Source: Planctomycetota bacterium
Lineage (GTDB): Bacteria; Planctomycetota; PLA2
Direction of reading: 5' to 3'
DNA length: 64,000 bases
Assembly (NCBI GenBank): GCA_021776735.1
Contig: JAJFFH010000051.1
Coordinates: 248,001 to 312,000, forward strand
The notes under the pieces are model-generated. The model ran no database searches, was not told the DNA's origin, and saw only the letters and a list, made by a program, of their open reading frames with translations. Both the position numbers and the translations under genes were made by a program. The stretch's first letter is position 1. Every line of letters starts with the position of its first letter. Shown here one piece after another: positions 18,283 to 28,463 of this stretch.

Positions 18283-18729
18283 CTACTCCGTCGTCGCGGT
18301 GTTCCGGTCGTTGTTGAGCGCCGCGTTCAGCGTGTGCCACGCAAGGGTCGCGCACTTCACGCGCATCGGAAAGTCGTGCACGCCGCCCAGCACCCTGAGT
18401 TTCCCAAGGTCTACGTTCGTGGTCTCGCCGGTGGTGACCAGCTTGATGAACGCGTCCTTGAGCTTTTCGATTTCGGCGCGCGTGAGGCCCTTGAGCGCCT
18501 CGGTCATGAGCGACGCGGACGCCTGCGAGATCGCGCAGCCCTCGCCCGTGAACGAGACGTCTCGCAAGACATCGCCGTCCGTTCCTACATACACCGTGAG
18601 CCGATCGCCGCAGAGCGGGTTGTACCCCTCGGCGTGCCGCGCGTCCGGTTCGTCCAGAACGCGGCAGTTCCTCGGGCTCTTGTTGTGGTCGAGGATGACC
18701 TCTTGGTACAGCTCGCGGAGATCCGACAT
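18283..18729 (-). CDS. sufU: Iron-sulfur cluster scaffold/sulfur-transfer protein SufU
   Basis: 148 residues. The three conserved cysteines are seen in NPLCGD (about residue 40), GEGCAISQAS (about 66) and RVKCATLAW (about 126), the SufU/IscU arrangement. In SufU the protein takes sulfur from SufS; it replaces SufE in this operon. A dispersed-motif copy lies in the loop after the first Cys (GTDGDVLRDV), where relatives vary. It lies 21 bases downstream of sufS. Confidence 0.93.
   Translation of the reverse strand: MSDLRELYQEVILDHNKSPRNCRVLDEPDARHAEGYNPLCGDRLTVYVGTDGDVLRDVSFTGEGCAISQASASLMTEALKGLTRAEIEKLKDAFIKLVTTGETTNVDLGKLRVLGGVHDFPMRVKCATLAWHTLNAALNNDRNTATTE
18569..18582 (-). repeat. Dispersed motif, copy in sufU
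   Basis: Perfect reverse-strand 14-mer with CAAG before it on the plus strand. In sufU it reads TDGDVLRD. Confidence 0.88.
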
Positions 18730-18749
18730 CTGTTTGGGTACGTAGCCCG

Positions 18750-19967
18750 CTAGTTGAACAGCTCGCGGACGCGGTGCAGGCCGGCGGCCAGTGCGTCGGC
18801 GTCCTCGCGCGTATTGTAAAAGGCGAACGAAGCGCGTGCGGTCGCGGGGACCCTGTAGCGCGCCATCACCGGCTGCGCGCAGTGGTGACCCGTGCGGATG
18901 GCGACGCCCTCCTGGTCGAGGATCGTGCCGATGTCGTGGGGGTGTGCGCCCTCCATCACGAACGACAAGACCCCCGCCTTGTGCGCCGCCTCGCCGATCA
19001 CGCGCACGCCCTCGATGGCCTTGACGGCGTCGGTGGCGTAGGCGAGCAGGTCGCGCTCGTGCGCAGCGGCGGCGTCGAGGTCGAGTGCGTCGAGATAGTC
19101 GATCGCGGCACCGAGGCCGACCGCGCCGGCGATGTTGGGCGTGCCCGCCTCGAACCGCGCCGGGGGGGCGGCGTACTCCGATTTCTCCAGCGTCACGAGA
19201 CGGATCATTTCACCGCCGCCCTGCCACGGCCCCATGTCCTTGAGTACGGTGCTCCGCCCGACGAGTCCGCCGATGCCTGTCGGGCCGAACGCCTTGTGCC
19301 CGGAGAACGCGAAAAAGTCGCAGCCGAGTTCGCGCACGTCGACCCGGCCGTGCGGCACCGCCTGGGCGCCGTCGATCAGGGTCGGGATGCCGCGTTCGCG
19401 CGCCCGCGCGCAGATCGACGCGACGGGGTTCACTGTCCCGAGGGCGTTCGAGGTGTGGACCAACGCAACGAACTTCGTGTTGGCCGCGAAGGTGAACTCT
19501 TCCAGCTCTCCGGAGTCCGTCAATCCGATCGCGCGCAGCGACGCGCCGGTTTGTTCGCAGACGAGCTGCCACGGGACGATGTTGGAGTGGTGCTCCATGC
19601 CCGTGATCAGGATCTCGTCGCCCGGGCCGACGCGCGGCCGGACGAACGCCTGCGCGACAAGGTTGATCGAAGCGGTGGCCCCGCTGGTGAAGATCATCTC
19701 GTCGCGCTCGGCGCCGAAGTACGCGGCAATCCGCTCGCGCGCTCCCTCGTATTCGCGGGTCGCTTGCGCCGACAAGAAATGCACGCCGCGGTGGACGTTG
19801 CTGTTTTGCTCGCGGTAGTAGCGATCGATAGCTTGCAGCACGGCCTCCGGCTTTTGCGCGGTGGCCGCGTTGTCCAGGTAGACGAGCGGCTTGCACCAGA
19901 CGTTGGTCGCAAGGATCGGAAAGTCCGCGCGGACCTGTGTGGGATCGAACGTTCGCGTTTGCGTCAT
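18750..19967 (-). CDS. sufS: Cysteine desulfurase SufS
   Basis: 405 residues from ATG 19967, just after the sufD stop. It is a PLP enzyme that takes sulfur from cysteine for cluster assembly. Seen: VYLDNAATAQKPEAVLQAI near the N-terminus, FFAFSGHKAFGPTGIGGL with the PLP lysine (about residue 225), and IRTGHHCAQPVM with the active cysteine (about 358). The length equals that of group II desulfurases. The open frame continues upstream inside sufD but that part is out of family. Confidence 0.95.
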   Translation of the reverse strand: MTQTRTFDPTQVRADFPILATNVWCKPLVYLDNAATAQKPEAVLQAIDRYYREQNSNVHRGVHFLSAQATREYEGARERIAAYFGAERDEMIFTSGATASINLVAQAFVRPRVGPGDEILITGMEHHSNIVPWQLVCEQTGASLRAIGLTDSGELEEFTFAANTKFVALVHTSNALGTVNPVASICARARERGIPTLIDGAQAVPHGRVDVRELGCDFFAFSGHKAFGPTGIGGLVGRSTVLKDMGPWQGGGEMIRLVTLEKSEYAAPPARFEAGTPNIAGAVGLGAAIDYLDALDLDAAAAHERDLLAYATDAVKAIEGVRVIGEAAHKAGVLSFVMEGAHPHDIGTILDQEGVAIRTGHHCAQPVMARYRVPATARASFAFYNTREDADALAAGLHRVRELFN

Positions 19968-19969
19968 GC

Positions 19970-21262
19970 CTACGCGCCGGGTGCATCCCCGGGCAATCGT
20001 TCGTGCAGGAGCTTCTCGACCCGCGCGCGCGCCGCCTCGTCCGAAAGCCCGTCCGTGACGTCCGACGCAAACGCGTGCACGAGCAGGTTGCGCGCCTGCG
20101 CCGGCGGGAGCCCGCGCGCGCGCAGATAAAAGAGCGCGTCCTCGTCGAGCTGGCCAATCGTCGCGCCGTGCGTGCACTTCACGTCGTCGGCATAGATCTC
20201 GAGCTGCGGCTGGGTGTCGATCACGGCCCGGTCCGAAAGCAGGAGGTTCGCGCTCGACTGTTTCGCGTCGGTCTTTTGCGCGTCCTGGAACACGTGGATG
20301 TAGCCGCTGAACACGGCACTCGCCTGATCGTCGAGAATCGCCTTGTACAGCTCGTGGCTGTCGCAATTAGGCTTTCTGTGCTCGATCCACGTGTGGTTGT
20401 CGATGTGTTGTCGCCCGCGCGCCAGCACGAGCCCGTTCATCGTTGTGTCGATCCCCTCGCCGTCGAGCGCGACCACGAGGTCGTTGCGCACCAGCGCGCC
20501 ACCGAGCGAGATGACGTGGTTGGTAAGGCGCGAGTCGCGCCCCTGCAACACATGATGCGCCGTCGTGTGCAGCGCCGCATCGTTTTCGAGCTGCAGGATG
20601 TCGTGGTACAGGTGCGCGTTGGCGCCAATCACGGATTCCGTGACCGCGTTCACGTAGTGCGCCGCGTCCCCCAGCGAAACCCACGTCTCGATCAGGTGCG
20701 CCTCGGCCCCGTCCTCGACGACGATCAGGTTGCGCGGATGGCTCGCCTTGTCCGTCGAGACAAACAGGACGTGGATCGGCTCGTCGATCTTCGTGTTCTG
20801 CGGAACATGCAGGAACACGCCGTCTTCCACGAACGCGGTGTTGAGCGAAACGAACGGACGGCGATCCTTGTCGGCGTGATGCCCGAGATGCTGTCGCACC
20901 AACGCGCGGGAGGCCGGATCGTCCAGAGCCTGCGTAAGCGAACGGACGGCGATGCCTTGCGGCACGTGCGAGAGCTCCGCACAATAGTGTCCGTCGAGAA
21001 ATACGAGCCCGGACCGTGTCGCGAGTCGCGTCACGTCGTCACTCGTGAGGGGCGCCGCGGTCGGTCGCGCGAGCGCGAAGTCGGCGTCGTACAGCGCCGA
21101 GACATCGGTGAAGCGCCAGTCCTCCAAACGGGAGTGGGGCAGACCGGTCTCGGCGAACCGGGCGATTCCGCCCTTGCGCAGCGGCGTCAATGAATCGGCG
21201 CCGCGCTCTTTTTCAAGAGCCTCGTACGCCGGGAGAAAGTTGGCGGTCTTGACCATGGCCAT
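19970..21262 (-). CDS. sufD: Fe-S cluster assembly protein SufD
   Basis: 430 residues. The C-terminal half carries the beta-helix core typical of SufB/SufD (for example CTHGATIGQLDEDALFYLRARG). It forms the SufBCD scaffold complex. Two motif copies lie in its N-terminal half, where SufD sequences vary: one inside the residues around KDRRPFVSL and one at GIAVRSLTQ. The gene sits between sufC (20 bases) and sufS (2 bases). Confidence 0.93.
   Translation of the reverse strand: MAMVKTANFLPAYEALEKERGADSLTPLRKGGIARFAETGLPHSRLEDWRFTDVSALYDADFALARPTAAPLTSDDVTRLATRSGLVFLDGHYCAELSHVPQGIAVRSLTQALDDPASRALVRQHLGHHADKDRRPFVSLNTAFVEDGVFLHVPQNTKIDEPIHVLFVSTDKASHPRNLIVVEDGAEAHLIETWVSLGDAAHYVNAVTESVIGANAHLYHDILQLENDAALHTTAHHVLQGRDSRLTNHVISLGGALVRNDLVVALDGEGIDTTMNGLVLARGRQHIDNHTWIEHRKPNCDSHELYKAILDDQASAVFSGYIHVFQDAQKTDAKQSSANLLLSDRAVIDTQPQLEIYADDVKCTHGATIGQLDEDALFYLRARGLPPAQARNLLVHAFASDVTDGLSDEAARARVEKLLHERLPGDAPGA
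20854..20867 (+). repeat. Dispersed motif core, first copy in sufD
   Basis: ACGGACGGCGATCC preceded by CGA: the 12-bp core is perfect and the last two bases deviate. It opposes the gene strand. Confidence 0.75.
20942..20955 (+). repeat. Dispersed motif, second copy in sufD
   Basis: ACGGACGGCGATGC with GCGA before and CTTG after. Same orientation as the copy 88 bases away, giving a direct pair. Confidence 0.82.
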
Positions 21263-21282
21263 GTCTCAGACGTGTCTCGCCG

Positions 21283-22035
21283 CTAGGCGGAGACCGCTTC
21301 CTCCAGCCACGCGTAGCCTTTCTTTTCGAGCTCCAGCGCCAGCTCCTTGCCACCCGAGCGGACGATCCGGCCTTTGTGCAGCACATGGACGAAGTCCGGC
21401 ACGATGTACTCGAGCAGGCGCTGGTAGTGGGTGATGATTAAGAACGCGCGATCAGCGCCGCGCAGCGCGTTGACGCCGTCCGCGACGATCTTGAGCGCGT
21501 CGATGTCAAGGCCCGAGTCGGTCTCGTCCATGATGGCGAGCTTCGGATCGAGGACCGCCATCTGGAAGATCTCGTTTTTCTTCTTCTCGCCGCCGGAGAA
21601 GCCCTCGTTGACGGCGCGACTCAGGAACGACTCGTCCATGCTGAGGAGCCGCGCCTTTGCCTTCGCGACCTCGAGAAAGTCGAACGCGTCGAGCGGCTCT
21701 TCGCCGCGGGCGGTGCGGATGGCGTTGAGTCCCGCGCGCAGCATGTAGCTGTTCGCGACACCGGGAATCTCCACGGGATACTGGAACGCGAGGAACACGC
21801 CCTTGTGCGCGCGCTCGTCGACGGCCAGCTCGAGGAGAGCCTCGTCCCCGTACGTCACGGAGCCTTCCGTGACCTCGTACTCGTCGCGCCCGGCGAGCAC
21901 GCTCGCGAGCGTGCTTTTGCCGGAGCCGTTCGGGCCCATGATGGCATGGACCTCGCCGGCCTTGATCTCGAGGTCGATGCCCCGGAGGATTTCCGTGCCT
22001 TCGACCGAGGCGTGCAGGTTCTTGATGGTGAGCAT
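21283..22035 (-). CDS. sufC: Fe-S cluster assembly ATPase SufC
   Basis: 250-residue ABC-type ATPase of the SufBCD scaffold. The Walker A motif GPNGSGKST (about residues 35-43), the signature-type FSGGEKKKNEI (about 145) and the Walker B region with MDETDSGLDIDALK are all present. Length and order match the family. It starts two bases after sufB ends on the minus strand. Confidence 0.96.
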   Translation of the reverse strand: MLTIKNLHASVEGTEILRGIDLEIKAGEVHAIMGPNGSGKSTLASVLAGRDEYEVTEGSVTYGDEALLELAVDERAHKGVFLAFQYPVEIPGVANSYMLRAGLNAIRTARGEEPLDAFDFLEVAKAKARLLSMDESFLSRAVNEGFSGGEKKKNEIFQMAVLDPKLAIMDETDSGLDIDALKIVADGVNALRGADRAFLIITHYQRLLEYIVPDFVHVLHKGRIVRSGGKELALELEKKGYAWLEEAVSA

Positions 22036-22037
22036 GG

Positions 22038-23495
<1,458 letters not shown>

Positions 23496-23984
23496 CTATT
23501 GGGCCTCGGCCCGCAGGGGGGCAGGAGTCGATTTGCCGTGTGTTGTTTGGGGGGCGGGGGACGGTTCGGGAAACGAAAAGTCCTGTGTCATTTCCGCCAG
23601 GGGAATGCCGCCGAGCGCGTCGCGCACGGCGTCGTTGATGCGGCCCCAGTTGCCCTTGACGGGACAGGAGCACTCGATGCCGCAGCCGCCCGCGTCGTCG
23701 AGACACTCCGTGATCGCGATCGGACCTTCCAGGGCCTCGATGATGTCGCGGATCGCGATTTCCGTCGCCGGCCGCGCCAGGCTGTAGCCGCCCTTCACGC
23801 CGCGTTGCGAGAACAATAGTTCGGCGCGCGCGAGGAGCTTCAGGATCTTGCTAACCGTGGGCAGCGGCAGTTGAACCGCACCCGCAAGGTCGCGCGCGTT
23901 TTGCACACCGCCCACGTCCGCCGAGGCCGCGAGGCGGCACATCAGCACGATGGCATAGTCGGTTTGCTTGGTCAGGCGCAGCAT
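23496..23984 (-). CDS. Rrf2-family transcriptional regulator of the suf operon
   Basis: 162 residues. The winged-helix part reads LPLPTVSKILKLLARAELL followed by SQRGVKGGYSLARP. A cysteine cluster of form C-x6-C-x3-C-x-C (from ECLDDAGGC, about residue 94) should bind an iron-sulfur cluster and sense cluster status, as in SufR/IscR-type proteins. The 25-residue tail is Pro/Ala-rich. It lies between mrp and sufB and very likely controls the operon; a candidate operator is the dyad at 25181. Confidence 0.88.
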   Translation of the reverse strand: MLRLTKQTDYAIVLMCRLAASADVGGVQNARDLAGAVQLPLPTVSKILKLLARAELLFSQRGVKGGYSLARPATEIAIRDIIEALEGPIAITECLDDAGGCGIECSCPVKGNWGRINDAVRDALGGIPLAEMTQDFSFPEPSPAPQTTHGKSTPAPLRAEAQ

Positions 23985-24015
23985 GATGTCTTGCCAGGTC
24001 GTTTCGTGTCGCGGT

Positions 24016-24029
24016 ACATCGCCGTCCGT
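24016..24029 (-). repeat. Dispersed motif, intergenic copy after mrp
   Basis: Perfect reverse-strand 14-mer lying in the 49-base gap between mrp and the Rrf2 gene, four bases beyond the mrp stop codon. Confidence 0.88.
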
Positions 24030-24033
24030 CCGC

Positions 24034-25125
24034 TTACGCTCCCGAACTCCAACCGAGATCGAACTGCGCGGCTCCTTTGCCCGCTATGGCCTCGATGCGT
24101 TCGTGCGTGATCTGGGCGATTTCCACGAAGGCACTCGCGGTGTTGCTCTCGGGTTTGGAAACGGTGATCGGGACGCCGCCGTCGCCGCTGGGGGGGACTT
24201 CGGCGTCGAGCGGGAGGCTCCCCAGAAGCGGAAGGCCGTACTTCTTGGCGGCCTTGTCGCCCGCGCCGGTCATGAAGATGTGGGAGAGGTGGCCGCACTC
24301 CGGGCAGGAGAACCCGGCCATGTTTTCGATGACCCCGACCACCGGCACCTTGACCGACGAAAACATCTCGATGGCCTTTTCGACGTCGGCCAGCGCGACA
24401 TCCTGCGGGGTCGTGACCACGATCGCGCCGTCGAGCGGCACGGTTTGGCTGAGTGACAGGACCGCGTCGCCGGTGCCCGGCGGCAGATCGACGATCAGAT
24501 AGTCGAGTTCGCCCCACGCGACGCCCGTGAGGAGTTGCGTAACCATCTTGCCGACCATCGGGCCGCGCCATATGACGGCGGCCTGATCCTTGGGCATCAG
24601 GAACGCGATCGAGATGACCTGCAGGCCATGTGCGGTCGCCGGAATTACGCGCTGCTGGGCGTCGCCGGTGGCGCGATGATCCACCGTGCCAGTCATGATC
24701 GCGGCACTGGGTCCGTGGATGTCGGCGTCGAGCAGGCCGACGCGCTTGCCCTGGTTCGCCAGCGCGATCGCCAGGTTGACGGCGACCGTGGACTTGCCGA
24801 CACCGCCCTTGCCCGCGCCGACCGCAACAATCCGGCCGATGCCAACGATGGGGCTCGGACCCGGTTGCTGGGGCGGGCCCGCCTGGGCGGCCTGCCCGTC
24901 TGGCGCCGGTGCCGCAGCCTGCGTGTCTTGAAAGGACACGAAGACATCCTTCACGCCCTCGACCTTGCGAGCAGCAGCCTTGATTTTCTCGGCGAATGCG
25001 GGCTTTTCGGCCATGCCCACGGCGACCGCGACGGTCACGAGAACCTTGCCGTTGGTCTCGCGAACGCTCGCGATCTGGTTGTCGTTCAGGACAGCGCTCA
25101 GCGCGCTCCGAATGGCGTCGATCAC
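24034..25125 (-). CDS. mrp: Mrp/ApbC-type iron-sulfur carrier ATPase
   Basis: 363 residues from GTG 25125, which has AGGGA eight bases upstream; a TTG at 25131 would add two residues. The N-terminal MIP18-like domain (about 1-75) is followed by an Ala/Pro/Gln linker and the P-loop domain with GAGKGGVGKSTVAVNLA, the LDADIHGPS motif and a C-terminal CPECGH. It binds and hands over Fe-S clusters. As first gene of the minus-strand operon it makes the set mrp-rrf2-sufBCDSUT a complete assembly unit. Confidence 0.92.
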   Translation of the reverse strand: MIDAIRSALSAVLNDNQIASVRETNGKVLVTVAVAVGMAEKPAFAEKIKAAARKVEGVKDVFVSFQDTQAAAPAPDGQAAQAGPPQQPGPSPIVGIGRIVAVGAGKGGVGKSTVAVNLAIALANQGKRVGLLDADIHGPSAAIMTGTVDHRATGDAQQRVIPATAHGLQVISIAFLMPKDQAAVIWRGPMVGKMVTQLLTGVAWGELDYLIVDLPPGTGDAVLSLSQTVPLDGAIVVTTPQDVALADVEKAIEMFSSVKVPVVGVIENMAGFSCPECGHLSHIFMTGAGDKAAKKYGLPLLGSLPLDAEVPPSGDGGVPITVSKPESNTASAFVEIAQITHERIEAIAGKGAAQFDLGWSSGA

Positions 25126-25145
25126 GATCAAATTCCCTACGCTAA

Positions 25146-25201
25146 AATACAGGACCGATTAAGTACGGTTTACATATAAGGGACTGTAGCAGTCCTGTAT
25201 T
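25146..25201. promoter_or_regulatory. Nested inverted repeats upstream of the mrp-suf operon, candidate operator
   Basis: Outer arms AATACAGGAC (25146-25155) and GTCCTGTATT (25192-25201) are perfect complements. Inside, GGACTG-TAG-CAGTCC (25181-25195) is a perfect 15-base dyad. On the minus strand a TTATAT box (25174-25179) sits next to it, about 50 bases before the mrp start. This layout suits a repressor such as the operon's own Rrf2 protein, but binding is inferred only. Confidence 0.5.
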
Positions 25202-25653
25202 TGGCGTCCAGTTTTCCAGCCTCCGGGCGGAGCCTCCGCCCCGGAAGCACCCGATGGGGCAGCCCGCTGGCGGACCACCGGCTGTTTTGGGGCCGTGCCG
25301 CTGGCAGCCCATACCGAGCCAGGCACAGAAGGATGATTCTAGGACAAGGAGACGCATAACCAGATATGAGACAGTGGCTTACGCGGATCCCGGCTGGTCA
25401 TGCAATTGTCATGGGGCCGTCATGGTCCGGGTGTCCTCGGTGTACGGTGCCCCTACTGTACGGTGCCAGGCGATCCTGCTGCAGAGTGGCCGTCCCGGTA
25501 GCTCCGATTCCTGCGGAGAGCGCGGCCGCCGATGCGCCTCGCGTATCCCGCCGCGCCCGACGAATCGGAAGCCCAACGGCCGGTCGGCCCATCCTGATGG
25601 CCGGGCACCTGTGCGTGCCGCGCCCGCCACCGCATCGAGCGATCGTTGCCGTG

Positions 25654-25667
25654 ACATCGCCGTCCGT
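25654..25667 (-). repeat. Dispersed motif, promoter-region copy of the first HEAT/cyclase-like gene
   Basis: Perfect reverse-strand 14-mer followed by TTGCT, 35 bases before the start codon. The copy at 28416 has the same spacing to its own gene. Confidence 0.9.
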
Positions 25668-25686
25668 TTGCTGCCTCAAGGGCTGG

Positions 25687-25692
25687 TACCCT
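25687..25692 (+). promoter_or_regulatory. Putative -10 box of the first HEAT/cyclase-like gene
   Basis: TACCCT in the context CTGGTACCCTCCA, ten bases before the ATG at 25703. No Shine-Dalgarno is seen. The paralog at 28448 has TACTCT at the same place. Confidence 0.45.
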
Positions 25693-25702
25693 CCAGCGCG
25701 GG

Positions 25703-28297
25703 ATGCGAACACTGGCGTGTTTTTTGGTGCTGGCGTGTGGCGGCGCCGCAACGCGTGCGGACGACGACGACGCCAAGGCCAATGCCCGTTGGTTGGCCAA
25801 AGCCGAGTCAGCCAAGGAACGGGCGGGGCTTGTCGCCAAGTTGCGCCGGATCGGTCCCGGGCAGGCATACCGACGCGTCGTGACCGCGCTCAACGCCAAG
25901 AACCCGGCGAACCGGCGTGCGGCGGCCATGTTGCTGGCCGAGTGGGCCCAGGAACTCGACAAGCCGCCGGGCTCCCCGACGCGCCTCGCGCTGGGGTTGA
26001 AGGATCGCGATGCGGCGACCCGTGCGTATCTGGTGACCGCTCTTTCGCGATATGGAAAAAAGGCGGTCGCTCCGCTCTTGCGGATGCTGAAGAACCGCCG
26101 GCGCGACACGCGGGAAGCTGCCGGGCAGGCCTTGGCGGCACAGGGGCCGGCGGTCCTGTCCAAAGTCGTGGCGATGCTGGATGACGAGAAACCGCGCGCT
26201 CGGCGTGGCGCCATGCACGCGCTCGGTTGGTTCGATGATCCCGGCGATGCCGTCTTCGCGCGGCTGCAACGGGGAGTTCGCGCGCGCGATGTCGAGGAGA
26301 GGGTGGCGGCGGTCCACGGGTTGCGCGGATGCAAGGGGCAGCGCGCTGCGGCCCTACCGTTGCTTGCGCATGCGTTGCGCGATCGAAACGCCGATGTCGC
26401 ACGGGCCGCGATGTCCGCGGCGCTCAACCACGGCGTCGGCGGGCTCAAGACCCTGGCGGGCTCGCTCGGGCACGGAACCGAGGCGCGGGAGGTCGCGATC
26501 GAGCAGGAGTTCGTGAAGATCGGGGAGTCCGTCGCCGAACTTCTGGTCGCAGCGCGCGCGGAAGGAGAGCCGGTGCACCGTGCGGCCGTTGCGCGCGTCC
26601 TCGGCGGGTACGGCCGACGGCACGGGTACTCCGTCATCGCGGACGCCCTACGTGCAGGACTGCGTGACAAAGATGCAAGCGTGCGCCTTGCGTGCGCGCG
26701 CTCCGTGCGGATCCTCGTACCGGACGCGGCGCGGCTCGCGCTCGACGATATTACGCGCGCCACCAGGGACTCTGATCCCGGAGTGCGAGCTGCCGCCCTG
26801 CTCACGCTCGAACGAATGGCCCCCAAGCGGAGCCAGCTTGTCGAGCCCGTGGGTCGTGCGGCAAAACAGCATGATCCTCGTCTGCGCGCCGCGGCCGCCG
26901 TCGCCGGATGTCGCCTCGGCACCGTGTCGGCCGAGCAGGCGCTTGCGCTGATCCAACCCGTAGCCACCAAGTCCCACTTTGATCGGACCGCGCGCGCCGA
27001 CGCGATGTTGATGCTGGCGGTCGTGCCGGGTGGGACGGCCATGCTACTCAGTCTGGCGGAACAGACGATCGGCGACGCCGAGGCGCCGATTCGCTTGCGT
27101 GCGGAGGCGATTGCCGCAGTGGCCCTGGCGATCGAGCGGCGCGGCGGCGGGTTCCGGGATCGCGCGGCGCGGCTCAAGAAAGCGACCGCGATTGCGCCGG
27201 CGGTGACGCGCGCGTTGCAGTGGCTTGCGGACCGCCGCACGGCGGGCTGGCGTGCCAAGGCGTTGGGGGCGAGGCACGATTGGGATGTCGGCGTCACGGC
27301 ACTCGCGACGCTGGCTTTTCTGGGGGCGGGGCGCACGGACACGCCGGTGCGCGAGGGTCTCGAGTTTCTCGCTTCCAAGCAAAACAAGACCACGGGCGAG
27401 ATCAACCAGTTCACGAACCGCGGCTGGGCCCACACGACCGAGCACGCGTGGGCGACGCTGGCGCTTTGCGAAGCTGTCGACGTGATGGGGGATCCGAAGT
27501 GGCGGCCCATCGCGCAAGCCGCCGTGCGCTACTGCGAAGAGGCGCGCAACCCCCACATGGCGTGGCGCTACAAGGTGAAGGGCGGCGAAAACGATACGCA
27601 CGTCACAACACTCATGACGCAGGCGCTGTGTGTGGCCAAGTACGTCGGTCTTGAGGTCGACAGGAAAGCACTTGAGGGGGCGCGACGGTGGGTCGACAAG
27701 ATCAGCGATCCGAACTTCGGCCAGGTGGGCTACAACTTCCCGGGCGGAGAGGTGTTTCGCACCCCGGACCATGACCAGGCCGGGAACTTTCCGAGTCGAC
27801 GCTCCCAGTCGATGACGGCCGCCGGAATCCTGATGCGCATCATGCTCGGCGAGGACTCGCGCGAGAGCGAGATGATCAGGAAGGGCGCAAAGCTGTGCCT
27901 CGGCCTCAAGCCCCGGTGGAACCCGCACGACGGCTCCATCGACATGTACTTCTGGCACTTCGGCTCGCTGGCGATGTGGCAGGTCGGTGGCGACCGGTAC
28001 GAGACATGGCGCAACGCGTGCCACAAGGCCCTGCTCGGCCACCAGAAAGCGGACGGTTCATGGCCGCCGGCTGGCGCGTGGGGCATGTTCGGCGGCCAGG
28101 GCTATTCGACGGCCATCGGTGCGCTGACCCTGCTCGCGCCGATTCGCTACCCGCGATGGCGCGATATCAACCATCTCCCGGAATCGATGCACGGCATATT
28201 CGCGACCCTGAAGCGCGCCACCAACAACGACCCGTCCCCGTTCGTCCGTGCAAGCGCGCAGCGCGCGGTCAAGTGCATCAAGCGGTCGCTGCGCTGA
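25703..28297 (+). CDS. Secreted HEAT-repeat plus squalene/prenyltransferase-repeat protein, copy 1
   Basis: 864 residues. A signal peptide (MRTLACFLVLACGGAATRA) is followed by about 500 residues of HEAT-like units (for example AAAMLLAEWAQEL, ALGWFDDPGDAVFARL, RAAVARVLGGYG). The C-terminal 330 residues resemble the alpha/alpha barrel of squalene/prenyltransferase-repeat proteins, with DWDVGVTALATLAFLGAGRT, EHAWATLALCEAVDVM, KADGSWPPAGAWG and GQGYSTAIGALTLL. The DxDD acid motif of true cyclases is not evident, so it is probably a binding or structural domain. It is the first of three tandem paralogs. Ligand unknown. Confidence 0.75.
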   Translation: MRTLACFLVLACGGAATRADDDDAKANARWLAKAESAKERAGLVAKLRRIGPGQAYRRVVTALNAKNPANRRAAAMLLAEWAQELDKPPGSPTRLALGLKDRDAATRAYLVTALSRYGKKAVAPLLRMLKNRRRDTREAAGQALAAQGPAVLSKVVAMLDDEKPRARRGAMHALGWFDDPGDAVFARLQRGVRARDVEERVAAVHGLRGCKGQRAAALPLLAHALRDRNADVARAAMSAALNHGVGGLKTLAGSLGHGTEAREVAIEQEFVKIGESVAELLVAARAEGEPVHRAAVARVLGGYGRRHGYSVIADALRAGLRDKDASVRLACARSVRILVPDAARLALDDITRATRDSDPGVRAAALLTLERMAPKRSQLVEPVGRAAKQHDPRLRAAAAVAGCRLGTVSAEQALALIQPVATKSHFDRTARADAMLMLAVVPGGTAMLLSLAEQTIGDAEAPIRLRAEAIAAVALAIERRGGGFRDRAARLKKATAIAPAVTRALQWLADRRTAGWRAKALGARHDWDVGVTALATLAFLGAGRTDTPVREGLEFLASKQNKTTGEINQFTNRGWAHTTEHAWATLALCEAVDVMGDPKWRPIAQAAVRYCEEARNPHMAWRYKVKGGENDTHVTTLMTQALCVAKYVGLEVDRKALEGARRWVDKISDPNFGQVGYNFPGGEVFRTPDHDQAGNFPSRRSQSMTAAGILMRIMLGEDSRESEMIRKGAKLCLGLKPRWNPHDGSIDMYFWHFGSLAMWQVGGDRYETWRNACHKALLGHQKADGSWPPAGAWGMFGGQGYSTAIGALTLLAPIRYPRWRDINHLPESMHGIFATLKRATNNDPSPFVRASAQRAVKCIKRSLR

Positions 28298-28305
28298 GAG
28301 GAGAG

Positions 28306-28402
28306 CCTGTAAGAATATCCTCTGGCTTCGGCCGGCTGCGGCTGCGCCCTGGGGCTGGTCTTCGCTCGACCTCGGGCCTTGCGACGGGATTCCTTCACAA
28401 GC
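28306..28402. repeat. About 100-bp dispersed repeat, copy A
   Basis: Shares the 26-base block 28322-28347 (from CTGGCTTCGGCCGG to GCGGCTGCGC) and the later blocks TCGCTCG-CCTCGGGCC and CGGGATTCCTTCACA-like end with copy B at 50626-50731. Its end repeats are decayed. It lies between paralog 1 and the promoter of paralog 2. Confidence 0.75.
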
Positions 28403-28415
28403 GCTAACCCGTCCA

Positions 28416-28429
28416 ACATCGCCGTCCGT
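28416..28429 (-). repeat. Dispersed motif, promoter-region copy of the second HEAT/cyclase-like gene
   Basis: Perfect reverse-strand 14-mer followed by TTGCTTCC, 34 bases before the ATG at 28464. Confidence 0.9.
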
Positions 28430-28447
28430 TTGCTTCCTCAAAACTGG

Positions 28448-28453
28448 TACTCT
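28448..28453 (+). promoter_or_regulatory. Putative -10 box of the second HEAT/cyclase-like gene
   Basis: TACTCT in the context CTGGTACTCTCCA, ten bases before ATG 28464, matching the layout before the first paralog. Confidence 0.45.
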
Positions 28454-28463
28454 CCAATGCGGA

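Larger units (their letters stand above)
25132..25702. other. Long intergenic region between mrp and the HEAT/cyclase-like gene
   Basis: 571 bases with no convincing gene on either strand. It holds the dyads at 25146-25201, a hairpin with arms GGGCGGA and TCCGCCC and loop GCC (25225-25241), two near copies of TGTACGGTGCC (about 25440-25470), a dispersed motif at 25654 and the promoter at 25687. Reading frames that cross it are shadows of the genes on either side. Confidence 0.7.

Noticed and set aside
25366..26184. A plus-strand frame crossing the intergenic region into paralog 1
   Set aside because: Cys/Pro/Arg-rich product without pattern; overlaps the signal peptide and HEAT region of a far better gene.
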